Shown: positions 43,497 through 51,234 of the stretch, in pieces
Numbering within the stretch: position 1 is the first letter of the stretch
Layout: every line of letters begins with the position of its first letter
Source of the DNA: Actinomycetes bacterium
Lineage (GTDB): Bacteria > Actinomycetota > Acidimicrobiia > Acidimicrobiales > Acidimicrobilacustridaceae
NCBI GenBank assembly: GCA_029782025.1
Contig: JAKOVR010000018.1
Coordinates: forward strand, 1-51,313
Length of the DNA: 51,313 bases
Direction of reading: 5' to 3'
The notes under the pieces: generated by a model
Told to the model about the DNA's origin: nothing
Database searches by the model: none
What the model saw: the letters and a program-made list of their open reading frames with translations, nothing else
Made by a program: the position numbers and the translations under genes

Positions 43497-44399
43497 ATGC
43501 ACGCCATCCGACCCTCCCATCCCCTCGTCACTTACGGCACCTACCCGCTGCTGGCCCTGGCCACCGGCGCCGGGGTGACCGTCGCCATCCAGCGCGGGCT
43601 GGACCCGGGCGCCACCGTGGTGGCCCTCGAGCTCGTGGCCATCGTCGTGCTCGGCCTGGTGGAATGGCGGCGACCGCTCCGGCCCGAGTGGTCCATGACG
43701 GCGCGGAGCCTGTTCCGCCGCGACCTGCCCTTCCTCGGCGCCGGGATGCTCGTCGTCCGCCTGGCCGAGCTGGTCACGGCGGCGGCGGTGGCGCAGCTGA
43801 CCGTCGGCAGGGGGTTCGGGCCACTGGCGACGGCCCCGCTGGCCGTGCAGGTCGTGGTCGGTCTCCTGCTCTTCGACCTGCTCTGGTACCACTACCACCG
43901 GCTGTCCCACCGGAACGACCGGCTCTGGCGGGTGCACGCCGCCCATCACGCTCCCTCCGAGGTGTACGTGCTCGTGCACCCGGTGTTCCACCCGATCGAC
44001 CTCCTGGTGTCCCGCCTGGTGATCGCCTTCGTGGCGCTGCGGCTGACCGGCCTCGCGCCCGACGCCGTGCTCATCGTCCTCGCCGTGATGAACCTGCAGC
44101 AGATGGTGAGCCACGTGAACGCCGACATCCGGCTCGGGCCGTTGAACGCGCTGCTGACGGGGGCCGAGACCCACCGGTTCCACCACAGCGCCACCGATCG
44201 CGGCAACTACGGATCGGTGACGACCGTCTGGGACCGGCTCTTCGGCACCTTCGTCCATCATCCCGGCTTCGCCCCCGACCGGCTGGGCCTGGACGACCCG
44301 TCGTCCTTCCCGGATCCCCGGCGGTTCCACCAGGTCGTGGTCTGGCCGTTCCGCCGGAGCGCCGCCCCGCGGGCGCTCGTATCAACTGCGGGCGGGTGA
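43497..44399 (+). CDS. Sterol desaturase / fatty acid hydroxylase family membrane protein
   Basis: Protein of 300 residues with four or more membrane helices and the eight-histidine diiron set: LWYHYHRLSHRNDRLWRVHAAHHAPSEV gives HxxHH-type boxes, VSHVNADIR a further His, and TGAETHRFHHSATD the last box. The family hydroxylates or desaturates lipids, sterols or carotenoids using O2. It is divergent from the AraC-type regulator and followed by a hairpin. The ATG at 43497 has no evident ribosome binding site; GACACT 6 nt upstream could be a weak leaderless -10. Confidence 0.88.
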   Translation: MHAIRPSHPLVTYGTYPLLALATGAGVTVAIQRGLDPGATVVALELVAIVVLGLVEWRRPLRPEWSMTARSLFRRDLPFLGAGMLVVRLAELVTAAAVAQLTVGRGFGPLATAPLAVQVVVGLLLFDLLWYHYHRLSHRNDRLWRVHAAHHAPSEVYVLVHPVFHPIDLLVSRLVIAFVALRLTGLAPDAVLIVLAVMNLQQMVSHVNADIRLGPLNALLTGAETHRFHHSATDRGNYGSVTTVWDRLFGTFVHHPGFAPDRLGLDDPSSFPDPRRFHQVVVWPFRRSAAPRALVSTAGG

Positions 44400-44404
44400 G
44401 CCCC

Positions 44405-44422
44405 GGCGGGCTTGCGCCCGCC
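44405..44422 (+). terminator. Hairpin after the sterol-desaturase-like gene
   Basis: GGCGGGC-TTGC-GCCCGCC, a perfect 7-bp GC stem with a tetraloop, starts 5 nt after the stop codon and directly precedes the operator of the next gene. Confidence 0.55.
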
Positions 44423-44455
44423 AGGTTCTAATGTGGTACATTAGAACCTGTTCTA
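44423..44455. promoter_or_regulatory. Two overlapping palindromic TetR-type operators
   Basis: Palindrome 1 (44423-44449) has perfect 12-nt arms, AGGTTCTAATGT and ACATTAGAACCT, around GGT. Palindrome 2 (44442-44455) is TAGAAC-CT-GTTCTA, matching the TNNAACNNGTTNNA pattern of mycobacterial KstR-type sites. TACATT (44437-44442) could be the -10. AGAAGGAG at 44462-44469 is the ribosome binding site of the gene at 44478. Confidence 0.7.
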
Positions 44456-44477
44456 GTCGACCAGAAGGAGTCGCACG

Positions 44478-45686
44478 ATGGAGTTCGGTCTGTTCCTGAA
44501 CGGATACCTGCCCGGCCCGGCGTCCCGCAACCGCGACGCCGAGCACACCATGCTCATGCGCGAGGTCGGGTACGCCATCCACGCCGACAAGTACAACTGG
44601 AAGTACGCCTGGTTCGGCGAGCACCACGCCCTCACCGAGTACTCGCACATGTCGGCCCCGGAGGTGATCTTCGGGTACATCGCGGCGAAGACCGATCGCA
44701 TCCACCTCGGCTCGGCCATCATGAACCTCTCGCCGCCGGTGAACCACCCGGTGCGCAACGCCGAGCGGGTGGCCATGCTCGACCACATCTGCGAGGGCCG
44801 CTACGAGTGGGGCACCGGCCGGGGCGCCGGCAGCCACGAGATGGCCACCTTCGACCTGTCGACGTCGGCGACCAAGGCCATGTGGGACGAGGCCGCGCCG
44901 GAGATCATCCGGATGTGGGAGCAGCGTGACTACACCTTCGAGGGCGAGCACTTCCGGGTCGGGACCCCCCACAACATCCTCCCCAAGCCCTACGGCGCCG
45001 GTCACCCGCCCGTGTGGCTGGCCTGCGGCAACCCCGAGTCCTTCGCCAAGGCCGGCCAGCTCGGCGTGGGTGCCATCGCCTTCAACTTCGAGCCCGTCTT
45101 CAACCTCAAGGGCCGCATCAACACCTACAAGGAAGCCATCGCCACGTGCGAGGACCCTCTCGGCGAGTTCATGAACGACAACGTCATGATGACCAACGCC
45201 GTCGTCTGCGTCGCCGACCGCAAGCGGGCCCGTGAGATCGCCATGTCGCCCGGCCGCGGCTACCTCAACACCATGGTCAACCTCTACCACGACACCATGC
45301 CGCCCCAGCCCGGCGCCGTGAAGTGGCCCGGTGTGCCCCGCCGCATCGAGGACGACGCCTCCCTCGACTACGCCATCGATGCCGGCTACCTGCTCTGCGG
45401 CTCGCCCGACGACGTGCTCGAGCAGATCGCCCGCTACCAGGACGTCGGGTGCGACCAGCTCGTCTTCGGCATCCCGAACGAGGGGTTCGAACACGAAGAG
45501 GTGTTGGAGATGATCGAGCTCTTCGGGAGCAAGGTGATCCCGGAGTTCGACAAGGACCCGGTGCACAGCACCACCCGGTTCCGGGAGAAGGCCACGGTCA
45601 AGCACCCCGAGTTCGGTCACCCGCTGCCGGACGGCCTCCAGGTGGAGGTCATCCCCACCAACGCCCTCCTGCCGCTGGATTCATGA
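44478..45686 (+). CDS. LLM class (luciferase-like) flavin-dependent monooxygenase
   Basis: Protein of 402 residues. It starts MEFGLFLNGYLPG, with KYAWFGEHHALTEYSHMSAPEVIFGYIAAKTDRIHLGSAIMNLSPPVNHPVRNAERVAMLDHICEGRYEWGTGRG, the bacterial luciferase-like TIM-barrel pattern. GHPPVWLACGNPESFAKAGQLGVGA is the typical later block. These enzymes oxygenate with reduced FMN, or use F420; the sequence does not settle which. Its mRNA begins inside overlapping operators, and its stop overlaps the TetR start (ATGA), so enzyme and regulator form one operon. Confidence 0.9.
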   Translation: MEFGLFLNGYLPGPASRNRDAEHTMLMREVGYAIHADKYNWKYAWFGEHHALTEYSHMSAPEVIFGYIAAKTDRIHLGSAIMNLSPPVNHPVRNAERVAMLDHICEGRYEWGTGRGAGSHEMATFDLSTSATKAMWDEAAPEIIRMWEQRDYTFEGEHFRVGTPHNILPKPYGAGHPPVWLACGNPESFAKAGQLGVGAIAFNFEPVFNLKGRINTYKEAIATCEDPLGEFMNDNVMMTNAVVCVADRKRAREIAMSPGRGYLNTMVNLYHDTMPPQPGAVKWPGVPRRIEDDASLDYAIDAGYLLCGSPDDVLEQIARYQDVGCDQLVFGIPNEGFEHEEVLEMIELFGSKVIPEFDKDPVHSTTRFREKATVKHPEFGHPLPDGLQVEVIPTNALLPLDS

Positions 45687-46291
45687 CGACGACCGCCGAG
45701 CGGTCGGCCACGGCGGTCCGGCTGCTCGACGTCGCCGAACACCTCATGGCCCGCTCGGGGATCCAGGGGGTGACCACCCGCGAGATCGTCGAGGCCGCAG
45801 GGCAGCGCAACGTCTCCGCCGTCCACTACCACTTCGGCTCACGGCAGAACCTCCTGCTCGAGGTGCTGCGGCGGCGGGGCGCGCCGGTCGACGAAGCCCG
45901 GGGCGCCCTGCGGGCCTCGTTCGGGGTCGGCCCCCCGCTCCGCTCCCTCGTGGCCGCGCTGGTGGTCCCGTACTCGGCGCTCATGGAGAGCGAGTCGGGC
46001 CGCAGCTACCTGCGCATCGTCGGTCAGCTGCGGGGCCGCTTCGCGGCGTGGCGCACCGAATCCGATGCCGTCACCACCGGCCACATGGCCCGGATCTTCG
46101 ACGAGATCGAAGCCGGCCTGGCTGCCCCTCCCGCGGTGACCCAGGAACGGATCATCGCCATGATGATCCTGCTCACCGGGGCCTGTGCCGAGCGGGCCCG
46201 CCGCATCGACGACGGTGGTCTCGAACCCCTCGAGCACGAGGCGTTCGTCGAGAACCTCACCGCCATGTGCACGGCCGTGCTCCTGGCCTGA
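45683..46291 (+). CDS. TetR/AcrR family regulator
   Basis: Protein of 202 residues. The DNA-binding helix-turn-helix is RLLDVAEHLMARSGIQGVTTREIVEAAGQRNVSAVHYHFGSRQNLLLEVLRRR (residues 13-65), very typical of TetR. The rest is the helical ligand and dimer domain. It overlaps the monooxygenase gene by 4 nt and probably represses the operon through the palindromes at 44423-44455, responding to a substrate of the monooxygenase. A hairpin starts 4 nt after its stop. Confidence 0.92.
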   Translation: MTTTAERSATAVRLLDVAEHLMARSGIQGVTTREIVEAAGQRNVSAVHYHFGSRQNLLLEVLRRRGAPVDEARGALRASFGVGPPLRSLVAALVVPYSALMESESGRSYLRIVGQLRGRFAAWRTESDAVTTGHMARIFDEIEAGLAAPPAVTQERIIAMMILLTGACAERARRIDDGGLEPLEHEAFVENLTAMCTAVLLA

Positions 46292-46294
46292 TTC

Positions 46295-46339
46295 CTTGGG
46301 TGCGTAAGGGTGCGCCATGCGCGCCCTTACGCACCCAAG
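46295..46339 (+). repeat. Long palindromic hairpin element, copy 2
   Basis: Arms of 21 nt (46295-46315 and 46319-46339) around CAT; the left arm is CTTGGGTGCGTAAGGGTGCGC, the right its complement except one position that is a G-U wobble in plus-strand RNA. It begins 4 nt after the TetR stop. The 45 nt match the core of the element at 22570-22616 at all but a few positions. Confidence 0.75.
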
Positions 46340-46376
46340 CGTCCGGGGCCGACCGCGGTGCCGCCGAGGGCATCGC

Positions 46377-46382
46377 TAGGAT
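46377..46382 (+). promoter_or_regulatory. Candidate -10 box of the lipoprotein gene at 46438
   Basis: TAGGAT, 55 nt upstream of the ATG, just after hairpin copy 2. Confidence 0.3.
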
Positions 46383-46437
46383 CGGTCGGCCGAGCGCCGC
46401 CGTCCATCCGACGGCCCGAGCCGGCAGGAGCGAGTGC

Positions 46438-47199
46438 ATGCGACGAGCCGTGATGGTGGTGCTGGTGGCGCTGCTGCTGACCTCTTGCGCTGGCGGCGAT
46501 GAGCGCGACCAGGGCTCGGCGGCATCCACGGCGCCGGTGGCCACCGGCACCGCGCCACCGGCCACGCGCCCGGTCGTCACGCCCCGCCCGCCGTCGACCA
46601 CCCCCGACCTCAAGGTCGAGCTGGTGAGCTCGGGCTTCTCGAACCTCCCCAAGGCCCGGCCGACCCTCCCGACCCGCGCCTCCTACGGCGCGGTGGTCCG
46701 CAATCCCAACAAGGGCTGGATCGCCCTCGGCGTCACCGTGCAGGTCTCCTTCTTCGACGCCGCCGCCAAGTTGTTGAAGATCGAGAAGCCGTCGGTCGAC
46801 GTGCTCCTGCCCGAGGCCGCCGGCGCCGTCGCCAACACCCTGTCGATCGAGGGGGCCGACAAGATCGAGGTGCGGGTGACCATCCGCCAGTGGCGGCGCT
46901 CGACCGAGCCGTGGCCGACCCTCTCGGTCGACAACACCTCGATCGTGGCCGGAGGAGGGACGGGGCAGCAGTTCATCGGCGAGGTGTCCTCCTCCTTCGC
47001 ATCGGAGCAGAAGAACGTCCGGGTGGTGGCGGTCGCGGTGATGGGCCTCGCGATCGTCGGTGGCGCCACCACCACGGTCCCGTCGGTGGCGGCCAACGGC
47101 AAGGTGCCGTTCGTGATCGCCTCGCCCGCCAAGTTCCCGGCCGAAGTCAACGCGGTGAAGATCTACGCCACCCCCACCAAGCTGCCCACCCTTCCCTGA
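46438..47199 (+). CDS. Putative lipoprotein with a beta-sandwich-like domain
   Basis: Protein of 253 residues. The signal peptide RRAVMVVLVALLLTSC ends in lipobox LLTSC. A Thr/Pro-rich linker follows (TAPVATGTAPPATRPVVTPRPPSTTP). Residues 58-250 look like two beta domains: YGAVVRNPNKGWIALGVTVQVSFFDAAAKLLKIEKPSVDVLLPEAAGAV has the FxLYD-like pattern of a strand, a -VRNP- turn and F-D-----L, then VRVVAVAVMGLAIVGGATTTVPSVAANGKVPFVIASP repeats the theme. Surface role unknown. AGGAG lies 7 nt before the ATG. Confidence 0.7.
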   Translation: MRRAVMVVLVALLLTSCAGGDERDQGSAASTAPVATGTAPPATRPVVTPRPPSTTPDLKVELVSSGFSNLPKARPTLPTRASYGAVVRNPNKGWIALGVTVQVSFFDAAAKLLKIEKPSVDVLLPEAAGAVANTLSIEGADKIEVRVTIRQWRRSTEPWPTLSVDNTSIVAGGGTGQQFIGEVSSSFASEQKNVRVVAVAVMGLAIVGGATTTVPSVAANGKVPFVIASPAKFPAEVNAVKIYATPTKLPTLP

Positions 47200-47318
47200 C
47201 GGTGCCGGGGACGGCGATGGCGTGCGCCGCCGTTCCCGTGGCAGCGGGACGCCCGACCGAGTTAGATGGGGTCCCCGCGCCGGCGCTCGGGGACCGCCTC
47301 ACCAGGAGCCCTGTGCCA

Positions 47319-48524
47319 ATGACCCTGACCGGAACCATCGACGGGATCGACCTGCTGGCGTCCACCTGGGAGCGGGGCGTGCCCCACGACCAGTTCGACC
47401 GGCTCCGACGGGAGGCGCCCGTCTTCTGGCACCCCGAGCCGGACGGGCCCGGGTTCTGGGCCGTGACCCGTCACGCCGACGTGCGCGCTGTCAGCCACGA
47501 CTGGGAGACGTTCTCGAGCGAGTTGGGGGCCACCTTCATCCCGACCCAGGACGAGGAGGTGCTGGCCCAGCTCCGGCTCTCGATCCTCAACATGGACCCG
47601 CCCAAGCACAACCGGGCCCGCCGCCTGGTGTCCAAGGCCTTCACGCCCCGCATGATCGGCAAGCTCGTGGCCGAGATCGAGCGGCGGGCGGCCGTCGTCA
47701 TCGACGGTGTGGTCGACCGGGGGTCGTGCGAGTTCGTCGAGGACATCGCCGCGCAGGTGCCCGTGCAGATGATCTGCGAGATGATCGGGCTCGAGCCCGA
47801 GCAGTGGCCCCGGATGTTCGAGATCTCCAACGACCTCATCGGCTCCCGTGACGACCCCGAGTTCGCCGGGGTCGACGCCGAGGCGGCCTCGGCCGAGATC
47901 TACGCGCTGTGCGACGCCGTGGCCGAGGACCGACGCTCGCGGCCCCGCGACGATCTGATGACGGCGCTGGTCGAAGCCGAGCTCGACGGTGAGCGGCTCG
48001 ACAACATCGAGCTCAACCTCTTCTTCATCACGCTGGTGGTGGCCGGCAACGAGACCACACGGAACCTGATCAACCACTCGCTGCTGGCGCTGATGGAGCA
48101 CCCGGACCAAGCGCAACGCCTGCGCGACGATCCCGGCCTGTGGGACAGCGCGGTCGAGGAGATGCTCCGTTGGGGGACCTCGATCCACAACTTCCGCCGG
48201 ACGGCCACCCGCGACACCGAGCTGCGGGGCGTGCCGATCGCCGCCGGCGACAAGGTCGTCATCTACTACGCCTCGGCCAATCGCGACGAGGAGGTCTTCG
48301 ACGATCCCCACACCTTCGACGTCGGCCGCACGCCCAACGACCACGTGACCTTCGGGGGCGGCGGGGTGCACTACTGCCTCGGGGCCAGCCTCGCCCGGGC
48401 CGAGATCAAGGCCACCATGCGCCAGATCGTCGACCGCCTTCCCGGCATCGAGCTCGATGGCCCGGTCGACCGGCTCGCCAGCGACTTCGTCAACGGCATC
48501 AAGCGCATGCCGGTGCGCTGGTAG
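47319..48524 (+). CDS. Cytochrome P450
   Basis: Protein of 401 residues. I-helix LVVAGNETTRNLINHSLLAL with the oxygen-activating acid/Thr replaced to NETT, K-helix EEMLRW (ExxR), then FRRTATRDTELRG, and the haem-binding loop FGGGGVHYCLGASLAR with the axial Cys. WERGVPHDQFDRLRREAPVFWH starts the fold. Similarity in style is to actinobacterial CYPs acting on steroids or lipids (CYP125/142 group), which is tentative. ATG at 47319 is 10 nt from AGGAG; a GTG at 47313 is an alternative. Confidence 0.92.
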   Translation: MTLTGTIDGIDLLASTWERGVPHDQFDRLRREAPVFWHPEPDGPGFWAVTRHADVRAVSHDWETFSSELGATFIPTQDEEVLAQLRLSILNMDPPKHNRARRLVSKAFTPRMIGKLVAEIERRAAVVIDGVVDRGSCEFVEDIAAQVPVQMICEMIGLEPEQWPRMFEISNDLIGSRDDPEFAGVDAEAASAEIYALCDAVAEDRRSRPRDDLMTALVEAELDGERLDNIELNLFFITLVVAGNETTRNLINHSLLALMEHPDQAQRLRDDPGLWDSAVEEMLRWGTSIHNFRRTATRDTELRGVPIAAGDKVVIYYASANRDEEVFDDPHTFDVGRTPNDHVTFGGGGVHYCLGASLARAEIKATMRQIVDRLPGIELDGPVDRLASDFVNGIKRMPVRW

Positions 48525-48526
48525 AG

Positions 48527-48549
48527 CGGCCGGTCCCGCCCGCCGGCCG
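48527..48549 (+). terminator. Hairpin between convergent P450 and VOC genes
   Basis: CGGCCGG, 9-nt loop, CCGGCCG: a 7-bp stem starting 3 nt after the P450 stop. A tandem 13-bp duplication (48553-48578) follows, overlapping the stop codon of the VOC gene. Confidence 0.5.
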
Positions 48550-48567
48550 ACCGTTCAGGCCGGGCGT

Positions 48568-49044
48568 TCAGGCCGGGCCGGGCGGCGGTTCGAACAGGAA
48601 GGACATCGCGTCCTTCATGGTCGCGTCGACGAGCTCGAAGCGCACACCGAGCGCGTCGTCCCGGTGGTAGGCGAACGACACCGGCGCGACCTCCCCCGCT
48701 CGACCGCACAGCTCGAGCGGGCACCCCGAGCCGACGAGGTCGGCGCTGCCGTCGCGGAGGGCGCCCGTCCAGAAGCCGAGGTGGTGGAGGTTGCTGTGCT
48801 CGTTGCTGACCCAGATCGTGCCCGGGGTCTCCTCGATGAGCTCGATCGACGGGTGACCGACCGAGTAGCACATGGCCGTCGGGAGGAGCAGGTCGTGGCC
48901 GGCACCATCGCGGTAGGCGACCTCGTCGAGGCGGAGCACCGGGCCCCAGGTCACGCCCAGGAGCTCGGTGAGCCGATCCTGCGCCGCGGCCAGGTCGGCC
49001 ACCACGATGCCGACGTGATAGAGCGCGGGTGGGTTCGCGTCCAC
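48568..49044 (-). CDS. VOC family protein (methylmalonyl-CoA epimerase/glyoxalase-like)
   Basis: Protein of 158 residues. LYHVGIVVADLAAAQDRLTELLGVTWGPV provides the first His and beta-alpha-beta unit, SIELIEETPGTIW the Glu, LHHLGFWTGALRDGSADLV the second module with a His and FELVDATMKDAMSFLF the last strand. Such one-domain VOC proteins are epimerases, lyases or glyoxalases; the substrate is unknown. The second repeat of the 13-bp duplication contains its stop codon. Confidence 0.82.
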   Translation of the reverse strand: MDANPPALYHVGIVVADLAAAQDRLTELLGVTWGPVLRLDEVAYRDGAGHDLLLPTAMCYSVGHPSIELIEETPGTIWVSNEHSNLHHLGFWTGALRDGSADLVGSGCPLELCGRAGEVAPVSFAYHRDDALGVRFELVDATMKDAMSFLFEPPPGPA

Positions 49045-49055
49045 CGCTGACCCGA

Positions 49056-49718
49056 TCAGCGGACGCGGGTCAGCGGCGACCGGACACCGATGAGGATGGC
49101 GATGATGCTGTCCTGCTCGATGTAGGGCGCGGTCGTCGTCTGGAGGGTGAGGTTGCTCGTCCCGTCGGAGATGCCGGTGACCACCCCGCCGGTCTCGGTG
49201 CCGTCGTTGGCCACGATCCAGCCGGCCGAGACGGCGGTGCCGTCCTTGTCACCCGCGGCCCACAGCAGGCCGGCGGATCCCGTGGCCGGTTCGGCGGTCA
49301 CGGTGTACGGCGTGCCGTTGGCGTCGAGGGTGCCGGTCAGGCCGGTGGCGGCGCGTGCGACGGTCAGCGTGCCCAGGTCCTCGACCTTCGCCGAGAAGCT
49401 CCCGCCCGCCGTGAACGACCCGTCGAAGCGCCGGCCGTTGTGCCCGTCGCAGAGGTAGAGCACCAGCTTGTCGCCGTCCACCACTGCCGCCACGGACAGG
49501 TCGGTGGTGTCGACCTTCCCCACGAACGTCTTGGCCACGGCGGCGGCGCTCGTCCCGGTCGAGGCGGCGTCGGTCGGCGCGGTGCCCTTGGACGGCGTCG
49601 TGGACCCCGCGCCGGACGAGGCGGTGGAACCGCCCTTGGTCGAGGTGTCGGTGGCGGAGCTGCAGGCGGTCAGGAGGACCACGGTGCCGGCCAGCAGCGT
49701 TCGGATGACGGACTTCAT
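49056..49718 (-). CDS. Putative lipoprotein, function unknown
   Basis: Protein of 220 residues. The signal peptide KSVIRTLLAGTVVLLTAC carries lipobox LLTAC, followed by a Ser/Thr/Gly linker to about residue 60. The body (FVGKVDTTDLSVAAVVDGDKLVLYLCDGHNGRRFDGSFTAGGSFSAKVEDLGTLTVARAATGLTGTLDANGTPYTVTAEPATG) is beta-rich with regular G-x-L-D-x-G turns, as in extracellular calycin-like or beta-barrel domains. I do not recognise it. It sits 11 bp downstream of the VOC gene, on the same strand. Confidence 0.7.
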   Translation of the reverse strand: MKSVIRTLLAGTVVLLTACSSATDTSTKGGSTASSGAGSTTPSKGTAPTDAASTGTSAAAVAKTFVGKVDTTDLSVAAVVDGDKLVLYLCDGHNGRRFDGSFTAGGSFSAKVEDLGTLTVARAATGLTGTLDANGTPYTVTAEPATGSAGLLWAAGDKDGTAVSAGWIVANDGTETGGVVTGISDGTSNLTLQTTTAPYIEQDSIIAILIGVRSPLTRVR

Positions 49719-49815
49719 GCGGCAGCTCCCTCACCGGTCGGCCCGATGGCCGTCGGCCCCGAGCGTAGGTCGGCGACGATCGGCGCCGACGGCATCGCCG
49801 GGCCACGACGCCCGG

Positions 49816-49821
49816 TAGCGT
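49816..49821 (+). promoter_or_regulatory. -10 box for leaderless start of the nitroreductase-like gene
   Basis: TAGCGT, 6 nt, ATG at 49828, without a ribosome binding site. Confidence 0.5.
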
Positions 49822-49827
49822 CGGGCG

Positions 49828-50586
49828 ATGGACGACACCCCCATGATCGAGCCCGGCCCCGACGCTCCGGCCCCATCGCCGGCGGACGGGTTCGTCCCGC
49901 CGTCACCGGCCGACGCCCTGGCCCGCCTCGACATGCCGATGCAGGAGGCGATGCGCACGCAGCGCGCCGTCCGTCGTCTCCATCTCGACCCGGTCCCCCA
50001 CGAGGTGCTCCTCCCGCTGCTCGAGCTGTCGCTCAAGGCGCCGACCAGCTCCAACACCCAGGACTGGTGCTACATGGTCGTCGAGGATCGGGCGCAGAAG
50101 GCCCGGCTGGCCGCCGTGCACCGGCGCCTGTACCGGCTCTACAACCCGATCGTCGAACGGCAGGCCCGGGGCGACGAGAAGGCGCTGCGCCAGATCCGCC
50201 CGGGGCAGTGGCAGACCGAGCACTTCGAGGACCTGCCCGTGCTGGTCATCCCCTGCTACCGCCGGAACCTCAAGCACCGCCCGGTGGGACGCCCCCAGAT
50301 CTCGGTGTCGTCCTTCTACGGTTCGGTCTATCCAGCCGTCCAGAACCTGCTGCTCGGCTGCCGCGCCGTGGGGCTCGGGGCGTCGATCCAGACGCTCCCG
50401 ATCTGGAACATCCCCGCCGCCCGCAAGGTGCTGGGGCTGCCCCGCTCGATGAACCCGGTGTGCATCATCCCGATCGGGTGGGCCCGAGGCCGCTACGGGC
50501 CGACCCAACGCCGACCGATCGGCGAGGTCGTGCACCTCGACCACTTCGGCAACCAGCCCTTCCGGGACGACCGCCCGACGCCCTGA
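49828..50586 (+). CDS. Nitroreductase family FMN enzyme
   Basis: Protein of 252 residues. After a disordered Pro-rich start of some 35 residues comes EAMRTQRAVRRLHLDPVPHEVLLPLLELSLKAPTSSNTQDWCYMVVED, the FMN-binding start of nitroreductase-like proteins (RxxRxF-type Arg set, then APTSSNxQxW). AVQNLLLGCRAVGLGASIQTLPIWN is the conserved central helix and PVCIIPIGWARGRYGP the C-terminal block. It reduces nitro groups or other acceptors with NAD(P)H, or belongs to the F420/BluB-related subgroups. It is made from a leaderless-type start. Confidence 0.88.
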   Translation: MDDTPMIEPGPDAPAPSPADGFVPPSPADALARLDMPMQEAMRTQRAVRRLHLDPVPHEVLLPLLELSLKAPTSSNTQDWCYMVVEDRAQKARLAAVHRRLYRLYNPIVERQARGDEKALRQIRPGQWQTEHFEDLPVLVIPCYRRNLKHRPVGRPQISVSSFYGSVYPAVQNLLLGCRAVGLGASIQTLPIWNIPAARKVLGLPRSMNPVCIIPIGWARGRYGPTQRRPIGEVVHLDHFGNQPFRDDRPTP

Positions 50587-50650
50587 GTCGGCGCGGCGGA
50601 TCGGTTCCTCACGCCCGGCGGTCTCCGTCCCGGGCGTCGGTCCCCACGGG

Positions 50651-51157
50651 TCACGTGAAGCGCACCATGTCGTAGCACTCCTGGTAGCACCACGCGCCGT
50701 ACACGTCGAACAGGAACGACCGGCCGTACAGGCGGGGCGCATAGGCGGCGTCGACCCTTGCCCGCAACGTGATGGACGCACCGGGCTCGAGGACGAACCG
50801 CCCCGTGCTCCTGGCGTCGGCGGTGAAGACTTCGAGGTAGGGGGAGTCTCCATCGCCGGAGCAGACGAACGACTGTGTCGTGCCCGGAAGACCGATCATC
50901 TCGATCCGCCCCACGTCGTCGCCGATGAAGAAGCCGGCGCCCACCGCGCCGCAGTCGGCCACGATGTGCACGAAGTACGAGTCGGTGGTCGTGTTGGTCA
51001 CCGTCACGGGCTCGGATTCGAACCACCGACCGGTCGGCGGCTCCGTTCCGAAGACGAACACCCGGCAGCCCGACAGGAGCGACATCGCCGTGGCCACGAC
51101 GACGAAGCGAAGGAGACCACGCGGCACGTCCGCGTCTCGCTCGTTGGTCCTGGGCAT
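50651..51157 (-). CDS. Putative small lipoprotein, function unknown
   Basis: Protein of 168 residues. After a short charged start (PRTNERDADVPRG) the signal segment LLRFVVVATAMSLLSGC ends in a lipobox. The mature part is rich in beta strands, ending LYGRSFLFDVYGAWCYQECYDMVRFT with four or more Cys that may form disulfides. I do not recognise the domain. The ATG at 51155-51157 is preferred; a start closer to the signal peptide (GTG, V of DVPRG) is possible. Confidence 0.65.
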   Translation of the reverse strand: MPRTNERDADVPRGLLRFVVVATAMSLLSGCRVFVFGTEPPTGRWFESEPVTVTNTTTDSYFVHIVADCGAVGAGFFIGDDVGRIEMIGLPGTTQSFVCSGDGDSPYLEVFTADARSTGRFVLEPGASITLRARVDAAYAPRLYGRSFLFDVYGAWCYQECYDMVRFT

Positions 51158-51234
51158 GCGGCCCCCGTCGTCAGCCCCCGTGCTCTCGATGAGCGCGGAG
51201 AGGCGAATGGTACCGGGGACGCCGAGGGTCGGTT

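Noticed and set aside
48553..48578. A 13-bp tandem duplication overlapping the stop codon of the VOC gene.
   Set aside because: It is a simple slippage duplication; the reading frame ends at the first copy met and nothing suggests a function.
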